Notes under the pieces: model-generated
Database searches by the model: none
Told to the model about the DNA's origin: nothing
What the model saw: the letters and a program-made list of their open reading frames with translations, nothing else
DNA from: Effrenium voratum
Lineage: Eukaryota; Sar; Dinophyceae; Suessiales; Symbiodiniaceae
Length of the DNA stretch: 64,000 bases
Direction: 5' to 3'
NCBI GenBank assembly: GCA_963377175.1
Contig: CAUJNA010003794.1
Location: forward strand, 62,001 to 126,000
In this document: in pieces, positions 10,701 through 24,700 of the stretch
How positions within the stretch are numbered: the first letter of the stretch is position 1
Layout: the number at the start of each line of letters is the position of its first letter
Translations under genes and position numbers: made by a program

Positions 10701-13700
10701 GTTGTGAAGAAGCATTGTTCCAATTTTATGCTTTGGCAGATGCAGAGCATGCTTGAGGCTGTAGGGAATATGTTCCTGAAATCCTCACTTGCCTTGGTGG
10801 TTCCCAGCCATCCGCTTGCTTAAGTTTGTAGGTTTAGTGGTGTTTTGCATTTAACCCACTGAAACTCAACTTGGAAGGGGATCTGAGGACACCCCAGTGC
10901 ACATCCTTGTGATTCTTGGCTGTTGGTGAGCTTTGAACTTTCTCGGACTCACAGGATCGCAGCCTCTACCCTAACCTCCCTTCCCGTGGTTCCTCCAAAT
11001 ACGGTCTTATTAAACAGGGGAGGGAGGATTAAGGAGGGGGTTGGGATCATATGAAACAAGTGTGAACCAGTGCTGAGCTTGAATCTCTAAATTCAAAGTC
11101 CGCTTCACTGGATGCAAGCCGACAAAGTAGGTTCCTTAGACTGCAAATGGGGGTTGATCAAAAGGTCCTTGCAAGGAGTTATGTATTCGGTGACCATTCG
11201 TCTTGGCTTAAATTCCTCCGCGAAAGATCGGCGATGGAGTTCGCGAAAGAAACTTATTTTTTCGCGAAAGATTCCGCGTTGGATTTTTGGAGGCATGCCT
11301 GTGCACTTACATATTTGCAGACCCCGCTCCCTTGTAGAGGGAGATACGCAGCACCTACACTTGCATTATTGATTCCTTGCCTGTGTTAGGAATGGCGCAA
11401 ATCAATAGCGTTGGCTGGGCTATTTTGGAGCAAGTTTCGCGAAAGATCCGCGAAAGACCGGCGAAGTCCAGGGAGCTTGTTGCAAGGTTCCGCACATCGC
11501 CGGCAAGCGCAAGTGGCAAGGGCGAATGACGGTGACTGCTTGCACTTAACACTACGTACTGCACGCAGGTGAGCTGCGGCTTTCCTGTGTGCAAGCAGAA
11601 CTGCAGCAGCCACAATGGCTCCAGAGCGCACGCTGCAAACAAAAGGGCGAACAAAAGGGCTTGGCGATGGAGTCGCGAAAGATTCGCGAAAGAAACTTTT
11701 TTCTCGCGAAGATTGCGTTTTCCAGAAACAGGAATATTGATCAACTGCCAAATACAAGTCAATAGAGCTTGTGTTTTTGTCGTCTTGTTGTATTATGAAC
11801 ACTTCTCGAGCAAAGCGTTCCCATTGTTTCGCACGGCAAGTCATACTGTGGATGGACGAAATCCTGCACCACCTAACAAACCCTGGAATGATTTGCTTCC
11901 CTTGAAATACCATCGAACAACGGTTTACCATTGGTTCCAAGTGGTGCAGGATTTTGTCCATCCCCAGTAGTGTGGACTTGATGCAAAATCAAATGAAATG
12001 CACCTTAGCCTTAGCCTCGCTCTCTCCGTATGTCAAGCTGCGTGCATGCGCAGTGCTGTCCACACCATATCATGAGGCCCACGCACCTTCTCGCCGATCT
12101 CAGTGAGAACTCGGTAGTTTCCCCAAAATGCGGGGTCCAAACTATGGTGAGTTCCGTTTTGCTTGCCGGCGATACACCCGCAAGGATGGGAAAAAAAGGA
12201 AGTTCCCCTTGGCTTCCTCAAGTTACCCTTAGCTTCCTTATGTTCCCTATAGCTTTCCTCGAGTTGCCCTTTTCTCACGGCCCAAGGGTCTTTTACGAAC
12301 CCTGTTTGCCTCACATCTCGCCGGCTTTAAGTCGGAACCATGTGCTGAAATGACTGGGGAGGGTACCCTTTTTTGGTGATCACCTTCAGGAACCTTCACT
12401 AACGGTAGGGAAGCCAAAAGCTGAAAAGGTTGGCTTTGGACCAGCGGCGTGCGGCGCCTCTTTTGGTGGGTACCCCTTCTTGGTCCGCGGTTCGATCTCC
12501 CGTCGCACGCCCGGGTCTCGACTCATCGGATCTCCCGATCGCAGGCCTCGGAAGTCCGGGCGGCACTTCACGCTGTCCGTGGCACTGCCGGCCAGCATCA
12601 TGGACCGGCCTCGTGCTCTCCCTTGGACTCGCGTGCTGAAAAACACGTTTCGGACTGAAGAGTCACTTTGTGGAAAAAGACTACATGTTAATCAAAGGTT
12701 GGTTTCTTTTCTTGGCCAATCGAATCAGGAAGTAAGCTGAAAGAACCAAGAGGCTGTTGCAGTGCGTGTGTCTGTTCGCATGTTTCAACATGGCCAAACC
12801 CCGGCCTTAAGCATTTTGGAACCAATCGCTTGCTTCGTGTTTAACCCACTGGAATACCCTCAGTTAGAATTCCTTTCAGACAGCATGCTCGCGCGAACCG
12901 TTTTAAGTCGTTGCCCCTAAAGGAACCCTAGGAACCCTACATTTGTGACCCCAAGCATACCCTGAGCCTATCCTAGCCCGAAAACCGCCCCAATCCCCTA
13001 CGATCATGGAAGTAGACAGGAGGGTTGTGGAGGACTACCCTTATGTTTACGAGACCTCCTATCCACTTCCAGGTGTTCGGAAAAAATGGAATGGCATGGC
13101 TGTTGTTCCTGCGGTCGCGAGCGCATATTTTCCTCTCGAAGCGTGCACAGAGTAAGGGTTGGGATTCCGCCTCATCAGCCTAGGTCCCCCAGGCAGGTGC
13201 CCTTCTCTCCCCTTTTTTGGTTGAGAGGGTTCCCCTACTAAAATAGACTACAGGGGGGAGGGTTCCCCAACTAAAATAGACTACAGAAAAAAAAGAGTTG
13301 GTACCCTTATTCCAACCTCTCTACTGGCGGACCAACTCAGCGGGTTTTTCCAGGACAATGCCCAGGGGGGCGAGCTCAAGGCCGTGCTGGTGGGGCACAT
13401 CGCCCGGGCACTGACCATCTACGGCGTGGACGAGGCGAAGAAAAAAACAAGCAGAAGACGGGAGGGTAGTTAAGTTCCCCTACTAAAATAGACTACAGAA
13501 AAAAGGGTATAACCTTATTTTAATCTTTCTACTGGAGGACCTAGTAAAGGGGCAATCGGTTCGGTACGTGAGGCTCATGGTTCAGCCTGGTGAAATCACC
13601 CACAAAAGCCATGGCGATAATTCTAAGTTCACCAGGCTCAGAACCCCATCGCCCCTTCAAGGCATTGACCTTTTGGTTTTCCCAGTTTGGTCCATATTAT

Positions 13701-16700
13701 TTCGTCATGGCTCTAAAGCTTAACCCTTCAATGCTGGGCCCTTTGGGCAACTGAGAGTTCGAATTCTCTCAGAAACTCGTGGGGATGAGCCAGGGTTGAG
13801 TAACATTTCTTCAAGCAGCCGTTGGTTTTGCCTAAGACCCTGTGTGCCATAGGTCTTTTGTATGGATTGAAAGGGCAGGTAGCATTATGACCAGAAGGGT
13901 TCAGACAGGAGAGGTTTTAGCGGAACAAACAAAAGCTCAAAAAGGTAGTGAGATCAGGTCTTAAAGGTAGCAAGGGTCGGTTCCTTTTTGAACATGAGCT
14001 TTTCATTTGGCGCCACCTTCCGTGTTGCCCAGGGAATGTGCTAAGGCGGTTGAGGATGGTCCAAGCTGCAGACAACTCGCCAATGAGGCGTCAAACAGCC
14101 ATCAGTTGCGCAACTCGAAGCCCTTCAACAGACTGGCCCCGTTCTTTTAGCATCAAAAGGGCACCCCCCAAGTAGGTGAAAGGGAACTCGCCAATTCCAT
14201 GTTCTTTCAGGGAAACAGCCCCATTTTCAGACTTAGCCCCCAGACACGGTCAAAATACTGACCCTCAGAAACCGTCCAGCCGCAGAAACCAAAGGCCGGC
14301 GATTGTCAGGTGGTGATCTTTGAAGATCGCTCCGACGCCGAAATGAGCGATCAGGCGGAAATGAGCGAGTGCAGCTGTGTGTGTGTGTGTTCTTTTCCCG
14401 TTGGGGGGGGGGGGGCTTCACGCCCATCGAAGTTACGGCCCCTGTCTTTTGGCTTGTCTCCACGTCTGGTTGGCAAACAAGGTTGATACCCGAACAGTAG
14501 ATACGCGATTTCTGGTTGGGGCTGGGTGATTGTCGCGGGTTTCGCATGCCCGGGTTTCGTTGTGTGTGTCTCAAAGTTGGGAACGCCCCCTCAAAAACAT
14601 TGGTTGGTCTAAGACCGCCATCACCTATTTTGAGATAGACCCATATCTTCAGTTGTAACCACTGGGTTGCTTCTTTTTTGCTTTGTTTTTGGGCAAGGGT
14701 TCCCCTTTAAAGTCAACCAACCCAAAAAGGGATGCCCTTTGTTCCCAACGGAAATCCACTGGGACGAGTATCTTTGAACCCCAACGGAGGCGACAAGCCT
14801 CCGACCTCGATCCGATCCTCCGGCGTCGGTCAGGAGGGCGTCTCCAATGCAATGGCCTTCTTCGCCCGGAACCTGCAGTATTTGGAGATGCCCCAGTACC
14901 CCCCCCCGTCGGCCGTCGGCCGTCGGCCCCGGGGTTCGGCCCCGTCGGCATGGGCACGTCCTCGTCTTTTTTTGCTTTTTCGATTTTTGGGGTTGCGGAG
15001 GGGCAAAATGTTGGAGGGGCTGCATTTCGCAGGGGGGCTTGTGGTGTCCGGTTATCTCACTTGTATAAAGCGGATCCCCGACTGGATCTGACCAGCTTGG
15101 TTTCTTCTTGTTGTTTCATGTGTAGTCATCGCCCCAAAACGTGAACCTTACATTTCTGGGTCCTGTGGGCAACTGAGTCAACTTTGCCTTTTCTTCGTGG
15201 CTTTTGTTGTTCAACAGGCTGGGGCGTAGGCATGCTGAGGCTAGGTCCAAGGAACTCTTTCAGTCCCGTGTTCATATGGCAAATCCAAAGGGTCTTTCCC
15301 TCGGATTTCTCAGGATTTGGCCCCCACTGGAATATCAAAGATGGCGTTCCAAGCCTCCAATTTGAGCTGGCCAGTCCCCGCGCTTCTGGTAGGTCTTCCA
15401 CCCAGAAAGGACCCCCGTTTCAGCTTGTTGGGCAGGTATTTGCGGAAGCCACTGGTGCCCATGCACAAGGTGGGGAACTGCTCGGGCCTTCGGCGTTTGC
15501 CAGGGAGGCAATGTGATTAAAACAAAAATTAAAAAGTTAAACGACGATGCGAAAGCAGGCGGGAACAAAGCAAATTATGTGTGCTTCAACGGAAAAAAAG
15601 AGAGCATGTTTTGTCGCCACGGAAAAACCACCGCTGATTTCGCGTATTCCCTTGTGCAACATATAAGTTTGGGACGTGTCCTATCTGCAAGCGAGCTTGC
15701 ATGTCATTTGTGCTCTATGGGGCGCAGCCCAACCCGCCATCCCTTTGTAAAAAGACATGGGTGGCTCGCCTTTTTCAAAGGAACCCCCTTTTGGTTGGTC
15801 TCAAATGCAAAACAACTCGAAGCCATTTGGGGGGCCACCTGCCCACATCATGATGGAAACGTTGGTTTCATGAAAGCCTTGAGGGGTCTGCTAGTGCAGA
15901 GCCGGTTTCGTGCAGAGACCTGTGCTTTGCAGCTCTGAGTCGCAAAGGGGTGTTTCAGGGAGCTGCTCGATTGACCTTTGGGAGCCGATTGTCAAGGCTT
16001 CGATTTGCTCAAATATTGCTTCAGCCGATTGTTTATTGGTTTAAATATATTTATTTGTTGTGCTTGACTTCGATTTACTTGAGACTATTGTTTATGTTTC
16101 GTCAGGTTTTGAATTGGGAATCTATCCCTGGCAGCATTTGGTGCCGGAAAGCTTAAGCAAATGGAGGAAGCTCAAGCACCAATCAGAGGGAAGCTGAGTG
16201 ACGGAACTTTCTTCCACGAAAAAATCGAGGGTCCGACGCGAGTTCGTTTTGGGTCAGGATCTGAAGTGGGTGGGTTTGCTGGCGCCGCTGGACGCGCCCC
16301 ACCACATGAAGAAGTACGAGCGAATGCCCTACCGAGAAGGAGACGACCTTACGGAGTCAACCCGTCCGATTGATACGGGCTGTTCCCTCAAAAGTGGTCT
16401 GAATCCCCGCGAAAAGGATAACCCCTCTCTATTCATCCAGAGGGGTTATGAATCCGGGGTGAACATTGATTTGTGTGAACACAGAAAGAGGGTCTTAAAT
16501 TTCTTTGGGGGTGGTTTCCCTTGAAGAATAGTTTTGAGGATGTCACTTTAATGGACCCAGCACTATCGAGCGCGGATTACTCCATCTGCCGGATTTGGGC
16601 GGCGTTCCCCCAGAAGCACTCCCATCAACCAAACAACCAGTGCTTAGTTAATCCTCTGCCATGAGAGGAATTCTTGGGATGCCCTGTTTGGTGTTGCCCA

Positions 16701-19700
16701 AGATAGAGGACCCAAGTGGCTGTTCTCAAATGACCCAACTCGACCAGTTGGCAGCCAAAAACTCAAAGAGGCTGAAACAAATTGAAGACCTGCTGCGGAT
16801 GTTGGCGCTTTGATCTTAGTGCATGGATCTCAGGTGGATCCAGCGTTGCACAAAGAAGACCTACGGTGGATGGACCGCACCTAAGAAACCCTATGATGAT
16901 GTGCCTGCAACTACCAACAAGCATTGGTTTCCCTGGTGCCCAGGACCGGCCAACAACGAACGGCAATGCATCCTTGTGGTTGCTTGTTGGGGTGCTCATG
17001 GTCTCATTTGTCTTGCAAAAAAGGATACCCGCTAACTGGATGGTGTTCCTTTGGGTTTCCTTTTGAACCAATCCAAGCAAGCCACTACAGTAGGTAACCA
17101 GGTATTGGGGTGTGCGTCTTTTTTAGGGGACCCCAAAACGAGTGGTTTTCCTCGTGGCTTCCCTCCAAAGCCACCGACAAAGGGGAAGACCCTCAAGAAA
17201 GTTTCCAGATTGACGCCGGGGCGCAAGTTTGGGACTAGACTGGTTGGTTTCTGGTGATGTGGCTCGCCTTTTTCTTTTCTTTTTTCAGGCACCCTCTCTT
17301 TGGTGGTGGCTTAATGAAAAGCCAAAAAAGAAGCCGCAGCCGTTTTGGTGGGCCCCCTCAAAAAACGAGCCACGCATGTGCATTCTTCCCCTTGTTGAAA
17401 GGAAACCTGACCGATCCATGCCTGGGATGGGACTAAACGCGCTTGTTGAAACCTTTCTGCCACCCAGTGGATCCCAGGCGTTTCGCCACGTAGGCAACCA
17501 AGACTTTACCTATTCAGGTAACTGGAATCACTGGGCCATGGAAGACGTGGCCATCGCCATAGTCTGAGGAGTGCGGATTGTCGATACTTATTTTGGGGTC
17601 GTGCTAGTTAATGGGGAACCAAAGACTCAACCACCTGTGAATTTGTCATGCCCTCTCGGAACATCGCGTGTTCTTGGGGATATGACATGTTTAGAGGTTT
17701 TTGGGTCTCTTGGTAGGCAGATTCGAAGGCCACGTTTTACACAACTCGCCACGTTGAAACGATGGCAAACCCTGGAAAGGCAATCGTTCCCAACGATTGT
17801 AAAACAAGCAATGGTGTTCCTTGCCGCATCTTTCTCGTATCTGAGCAAATTGTTTCGACCCTTCTACTGGGGCCTGCGGTTCATCATGAGGGACAGTTTC
17901 TTCCATAAGCCCTTGGTGAAGCATACCCCCTACTCCAAACACCCGCTGTTTTTAGGGTATCATGTCGAACCTCTACTAAAAAAGGAGGTATTTACCGTGG
18001 AAAACCCAGGTTTTCCAAAAACATGGCTTAGAAAAGGCGGGTATTAGGAGTAAGTCTTCCAGATCGGTCGCATGCGCGAGGAGTGGTCCTTCGCAACCAG
18101 AAGGACTGGCCCTCGCCGGTGGAGGGCGAGAAGGGCCGCTTGGGCAGATGTTCAGCAGGCGTCGCTGGAGACGTTTTTTCGGTGTGCCGGCTGGATCCCA
18201 GTACCGAGAGTCTCCATGACCCTTAAAAGATGGTTGGTCATTACCGTAATCACTGGGGGCATGGACCTATTTTGAACGTTTTGAAAGGTTCATGGAGACT
18301 CCAGGGACATTGCTCCTCCGAACCGCCAATCCATGCCGCCAATAGAGTTGTTTGGTTGTTAGCCGCGTTGGAGTTGATCGCACTTGGGTAGATTCCAGTT
18401 GCATCGATTGGTGCACAGGAATCTCTAAACGTGAAGTGACAGCTAATTGCATACAGCCTCCTTGTTGAAAGGCCGATAATACCGGAACGCTTCAGAATGC
18501 GCCACGGTGGGTTCATTGTTTGAGTGCAACGCGGGGGCACACTAGAGTCGCCCCCTCATTTGATCGCGGCTTTTCTTGCGCTTCAATCGACCTCTATTCA
18601 CATCCGCTTGGCGTGGCCGAGGTTGGCTTTGGAACTACAGTTTGCGAGGTTGCAAACTTCGCGTCGGAAAAACTCCGATTTTCCTCCGCCGGGGTTCGAA
18701 GTTTTACCACCCCAAAAGATGGAAGCCGCGGGTGAAAGGGACCAACGGCAGAGATCGACCGTGGGCCCAGCGGAGTCGGGCTGAGGCGTGTGGGTGAACT
18801 GCGGCCTTTCCGACCCGGTCTGGGTGGCAGGCAGGGCCGGGGCCAGAAGTTCGTCGTTTGGCTCGTCTTTTTTTTTGTTGAGCTGGCACCTCGTGTTGCT
18901 CGGTTGTAAAGGGAAATCACGCGGAACACCAACAACAACTCTTGGGCAGCCTAAAAAGACACCCAAAACTGACATCATGTTGCATTTTAAGGTTCGCATG
19001 AACATGTTAAAGGTTAGGGGGGGATGATACGCTGGCAAAGATGTAGGAGGAAAATAAGCATCTTCCCTTTGCCGGCATCTAACCTAGGTTGCCCAGTAAT
19101 GCCCTTCTTAACCCCTTTTTTGGGGGAGGGTTCCCCTACTAAAGTAGACAAATCTGCAAAACATGGGCACCCTTATTCTGACCTCTCTACTGGAGGGCCT
19201 AGTAACCATGTTTTTGGGCTACAAGCTGAGGGCACCTCGGGAGTGAGGTGGACAATCCCTTAACCAGCAGTCGCTGAGGTTGGGAAGTTTTAAGCTGCAC
19301 CGGTTTCTGGTTGCCACACTTGCAATTGGTTTGGATGTTTCCAGCAAATCCAAGTACCTCCTGAGGATAGGGGGGTAAAAAGGGGTCTAAGTACCTTCTT
19401 AGAAGGTACTTGGATCCTCTGCGCTAGTGTTCTGCTCTTAACCTTTCAATATTTGCAGTACTGTGGATGGACGAAAGCCATTTCGCACCACCCAAGAACC
19501 CCTAGAATGATGATTCCTCCTGCCAATACCAACAAACAATGGTTTCAACCATGGTTTCAAAGTGGTGCGACATGGATTTCGTCCATCCACAGTATGTTGC
19601 GGGGGGCGTCAATTGGATGGCTCCTTTGTTCTGAGTTAGCCGCCGGTCCACTCGCATGGAGCTTTTCAGTCGTGCCAGGAGCCCCTCTGTCAGGTTCCAT

Positions 19701-21253
19701 GGATGGGACGGTACCCCTGTTGCGTGTCCTGGACGAACTCCAGGACCCTACCACTTGTTTTTGGGCCATTCGTCAGAAAAGACTTACTGGTGCTCAGGGA
19801 ACGACCGAGTCCCCGAGTCCGGGTGTTGGGAATGCACCGGACTCGGGGATTTCCCTAGGAAGCCAAATCAGGATGGTGGTTTTCTCGGGATCATTTTCTC
19901 ATTCCCTGCATATCGAACCAGCAAGAAAAGGACGGCGGATGGGACCCTGTTCGAATGTCTTCCATTTGCCGAAGTAATGTGGGATTGTGAAATAACCCCG
20001 CGCCTAAGAATTATGAAGGGACGTGTTCCTGAATGGTCCTTGCTTCTTGCTTGAAAAACCCTGCAAAACGATAAGAGTAAACAAACAAAATCCCCATGTG
20101 TCCCAGAGGGTCCAAGTACCTCGTGAGAATGGCTTTTGGGGGGTAAAAAGGGGCCTAAGTACCTCCTTAGAAGATACCAAGGGACCCTCTGCGTGTTATA
20201 TTTTCCCGGTGGGTTTTACCGGGAATTTATCACTGGGCAGACAGGGTTCGAATCGGTCCAGTGGAGGTTCCAGTTGAGTCGAGGCAAGGAGATCCCCAGC
20301 GACCTCCGCATCACGGTACGCTTGGAGGACGATCGAAGCCGAGACCCGTTGAATGAAGCGGTCAGGGTGTGAGGGTGCGAGGGGAACCTCCAAAAGGGCT
20401 GTCCACTTGCTGAAATATGTTTGTTTTAGTGTCCCCTCTTGATTTTAAAGCGAGGCGATTTCACTACTGGAATATGTTATATCTTTTGCAGGGGACTTAG
20501 GCAAGGGGGCCAAGCAATGCCACGAGGGTCATGACTCAATTTGGTTTGACAGTACACCACATTCGAGCTAAATTGCCACTGGCTTTTCTTGAAAACGAGC
20601 CCCAAAAGCTGCGGCAAAAAAAGCCACGCGCACTTGTTTTGTGAAATACCTGGTAGTATTTCCGCATTTGCTGCACGCGTTAACTCAGGGTCCGAGAGCC
20701 AGTTCACCGAGGATTTCTCGTGTCAAATACGCAAACACCGTGCGCAGCCGTGGCGGTGGGGCACAGTGACCTGACCAGCCAAGTCTTGCCTTTTGGTGGA
20801 GGGTGTTGTTTTGTTTGTTTCCTGTTGTTTGCCTTTTTTACAGTCGATGTGGATGCGGATGTGTCAACCGTGCCATACACAACGAATGTTGAATGAATTC
20901 ACAAAACAGAGGCAAGTGCAGAGTATGCCGCCTTGGAGGGGAAATCACAGAATATGGTACGATCGCAAGGAACAGACACGTACACACACAGACACGTACA
21001 CACACACACACAGACACACTAGACGCACACTCAGAATCACACACTCAGACACACACACACAAACACAACCACACACACCGACACGTACATACACAGACAC
21101 GTACACACACACACAGACACACACACACAATCATACACGCACACTCAGAAACACACACTCAGACACACACACACACACACAAACACACAAACACACAAAC
21201 ACACAAACACACACACACACACAAACACACAAACACACAAACAAACACACAAA

Positions 21254-21309
<56 letters not shown>

Positions 21310-21310
21310 G

Positions 21311-21359
<49 letters not shown>

Positions 21360-21546
21360 CACACAAACACACAAACACACAAACACACAAACACACAAAC
21401 ACACACACACAAACACACAAACAAACAAACAAACAAACAAACAAACAAACAAACAAACAAACAAACACACACACACACACAGACCGACACACCGACACAC
21501 CGACACACAGGCACACACACACAAACACACACACACACAAACACAG

Positions 21547-21591
<45 letters not shown>

Positions 21592-21654
21592 CAAACACAC
21601 AAACACACACACAAACACACACAAGCACACACACAAACACAAACACACACACAA

Positions 21655-21704
<50 letters not shown>

Positions 21705-24700
21705 ACAAACACACCCACGCACGCACGCGCGCACGCACCCACCCACCCACACACACACACACACATACACCTTCGCGCGCACGCACTTACACACCCACAC
21801 ACACACACAGAGACACACACACACACACACGCACGCACGCGCGCACGCACGCACCCACCCACACACACACACACACATACACCTTCGCGCGCACGCACGC
21901 ACCCACCCACCCACACACACACTCAGAGAGACACACACACACACACACCCACACACACACACACACCCACGCACGCACGCGCGCACGCACGCACCCACCC
22001 CCACACACACACACACACACCTTCGCGCGCACGCACGCACCCACCCACCCACACACACACACACACACATACACTTTCGCGCGCGCACCTAGCACGCACG
22101 CACGCACCCACTCACGAACGCACGCACTCGCTCGCTCACTGACTCACTCACCGACTGACTGACTGACTCACTCACTCACTCTCACTCACTCTCACTCTCA
22201 CTTTCACTCCCACTCGCACTCACAAACTCACTCCACTCCACGGCACTCTTCACTCCAGCCCACTTCACGCCACGCCACGCCACTCCACTTCACTCCGCTC
22301 CACTCCACTTCACTCCGCTCCACTCCACTCCACTCCACTTCCTCCCCTCCCCTCCCCTCCCCTCTCCTCCCCTGCCTCCCCCCCTCCCTGGATCGCTCGC
22401 TCGGTCGCTCAACAAAATTCACACAGCTCAGTCACTTCCAAGTTAGGTTCCAACAGTGCGTGTGTATGAAATCGTGTTGACTCTTAGTCGCAGGAGGACC
22501 AACAAACATGAAGATTATGATTGTCAAGCAGGAACGTGCCAAAATGAGGCGTTTTTTTAGTGGATGATAATGCCAGTTCCGCTCACACGCTTTTCCAGGA
22601 CTGCTGTCTTGCTTTGACGGCCAAGTCAGGAAGCGACAAGATCACTGAGCCCAAATTCATATACCAGCTACTCATCAACCTGGGGCCTTGAACGACTGTT
22701 TCAAAGCAAGTGCGGGCCGAAAAACCACTTCTGAGGCAAACGACCGGAACCGGTTCGAAATCCCTAGCCTACGCGGCCTTGACTTTGCCAGGCCTGTCTA
22801 CTTTCCATTTTTCCAGTTGGCTGAACCAGAAATGGCCGTGAGCATTCATGTGCACAATCTAGAATCGAGAAGCCACTGCTAAGTACAGTTATGACACTTG
22901 CATGTGTTCTTCACAGCCTTTGCCCAGTGCGCCTGGCTTGCTTTACAGACCTGTCCCTTTCCCCATGGAACTAAGCAGCAAAACAAGAAACGACGCAGAC
23001 GCAAATTTCTGTCCACTCATGGTGTTCGCCTTGGCTTAGAGCCTTCCTCATTACAAGAAAGGGCACCCTAAAAAAAGGCTTGCTTTTGGGCGGCCGGACT
23101 CCTCGATTTTTTTTTGCGGGGGGAACGTTGGATTTTCGGAGGGCGGTTTTTCGGCCCGTTTTCGGCCCGTTGTCCTCCGTTCACTGGCGATGGACAAAAC
23201 CAGCAAACATCCAGAACCAGGCGTGCAACAACCAGAACCGTGCGTGCAACAACCAGAACCGTCCGTGCAAACAACTGTTTCTGAATTGATGGGTTTTCGG
23301 TTCCTTTTGGATGGGGCCATTGGGGCGACCACTCCTTTTTACCAGCAGAAGCCTCCTTTGTAAAGATTGGAAAGGGTTGTTTGGGAAACCACCTGAAAGA
23401 CACCCATTGGGTGCGTGAGGGAAGAGTGATTTGACCCACTGGCAAAGCCGCTCAACTATAGTGTTCTCGTCAGGGCTTTGGGGTGATAAACAATGTTCGT
23501 CGACCCCACATGCTGCTGATGCTGGCGGTACACCTATGTGGCTCTGCCCGCGGAACCGAAGGGTCTTGAAAGTGTGCAGTTCGCGCAGCCCCCTTCTCCA
23601 TGCCTTTCCCTTTTGCATGAAAGCCTAGAAGAGTATAATTAATTGGTAATAGTGCTGCTTAATAATAGTTGATGGGAATAGCATTTTGAGTTAAATGTTA
23701 CTAAATTATTAAAAAATAATAAGGGATCAGTGCATTTCAGACTGCTGCGGCACGCTTGAGACCCTGCGGGTTGGCCGGGCAGGGTTGGTGCCAGTCTTGC
23801 AGAGACGCAAGTCAATCGAGGCTGAAAAGGATATGCCCAACACGAAATACAGAAAATGGTGATCAGGCCAAACGGCCGGAACTGCAGCAAACGACCGGAA
23901 CTGATGATGGATGTTCTTGCGACTGTTTGAAAACGGATGTTTCGGGCTCCAGGAAGGAGTAACCAGGGGCTCAACTCACTTGAGTTGTTCAATCAGCTTC
24001 AACATTGCGGACGCCGATTTTCGTCTAGCAACAAGAAAACACGCTGCACCTTCTGTGCTCTTGGCCTGGCAGGCATGTTGCCATTGCTGGACTTGAGCAC
24101 ACGCACACACCTCAACCTGCCTGCCTTCCTTTGCTTGCCTGCCTGCCTGCCTGCCTACCTGCCTACCTTGTTTTGGCAAATGACTAATTCTGCGCCGTCT
24201 CTGGCAAGTTTCTTCGAGCGATCAAACGCCTCACGAGGAGTCCGGCGGCGATGGCAAGGGCCGCGGCCGCGGCGGTCGCGGCTCCGGGGGCGGCCGTGGG
24301 CAGGGTGGGGGCGGCCGTGGGCAGAGCAGTGCGACGCCGCGAGGCAGCCGGAGAAGCGGGGAGGAACACCGCCCCCCGGAAACTCGTTCTGGTTCGGGGT
24401 TGCTAGAAGGATGCTGCGCTATGTTGAGAGCATTTACCAGCTGATTTGGAGGAAACATGTCCAAGTAGCCGGCGAGGCAGGAGGTTTCTTGTTGTTGGTA
24501 AGAAGTGTCGATTTGTGTGAGGACCCGCAGCACGAATCGTGATTCGGGGTCTTGGGTGGGGGTTCGTGGCAAAGATCGCTCGTTCAGCGACTGTGCCACA
24601 GAATATGTCACGTGCATCCTCAGCACCGCACACACGCCTGCCAAATCAGAACATCAGGCGGTTTCCCCATCATAAAATAACGCTGCCAAAGGCCTTCCGG

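Larger units (their letters stand above)
8801..12544 (+). other. SPOUT1 intron 2 (3.7 kb)
   Basis: No exon seen. Contains a family F element (9289-9385), family C-like elements (9834-9930, 10548-10637), a long hairpin (9945-9993) and a family A element (11844-11969). A run of short repeats carrying gcgaaaga lies at about 11220-11710. Confidence 0.45.
13435..14309 (+). other. SPOUT1 intron 4
   Basis: Contains a truncated family E element (13463-13544) and a family Q inverted repeat (13549-13657). No further exon seen. Confidence 0.45.
18836..20288 (+). other. SPOUT1 intron 10
   Basis: Densely packed with inverted repeats: family E (19084-19202), family D (19346-19420), family A (19459-19594) and family D again (20105-20190). 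Confidence 0.5.

Noticed and set aside
13740..13780. T-arm-like GAGAG TTCGAAT TCTCTC
   Set aside because: No matching acceptor stem or D-arm upstream, so not a tRNA.
20793..22142. 449-aa plus-strand open frame and several long minus-strand frames
   Set aside because: They are translations of the CA-rich microsatellite (His-Thr or Cys-Val repeats), open because the repeat has no stop codon.
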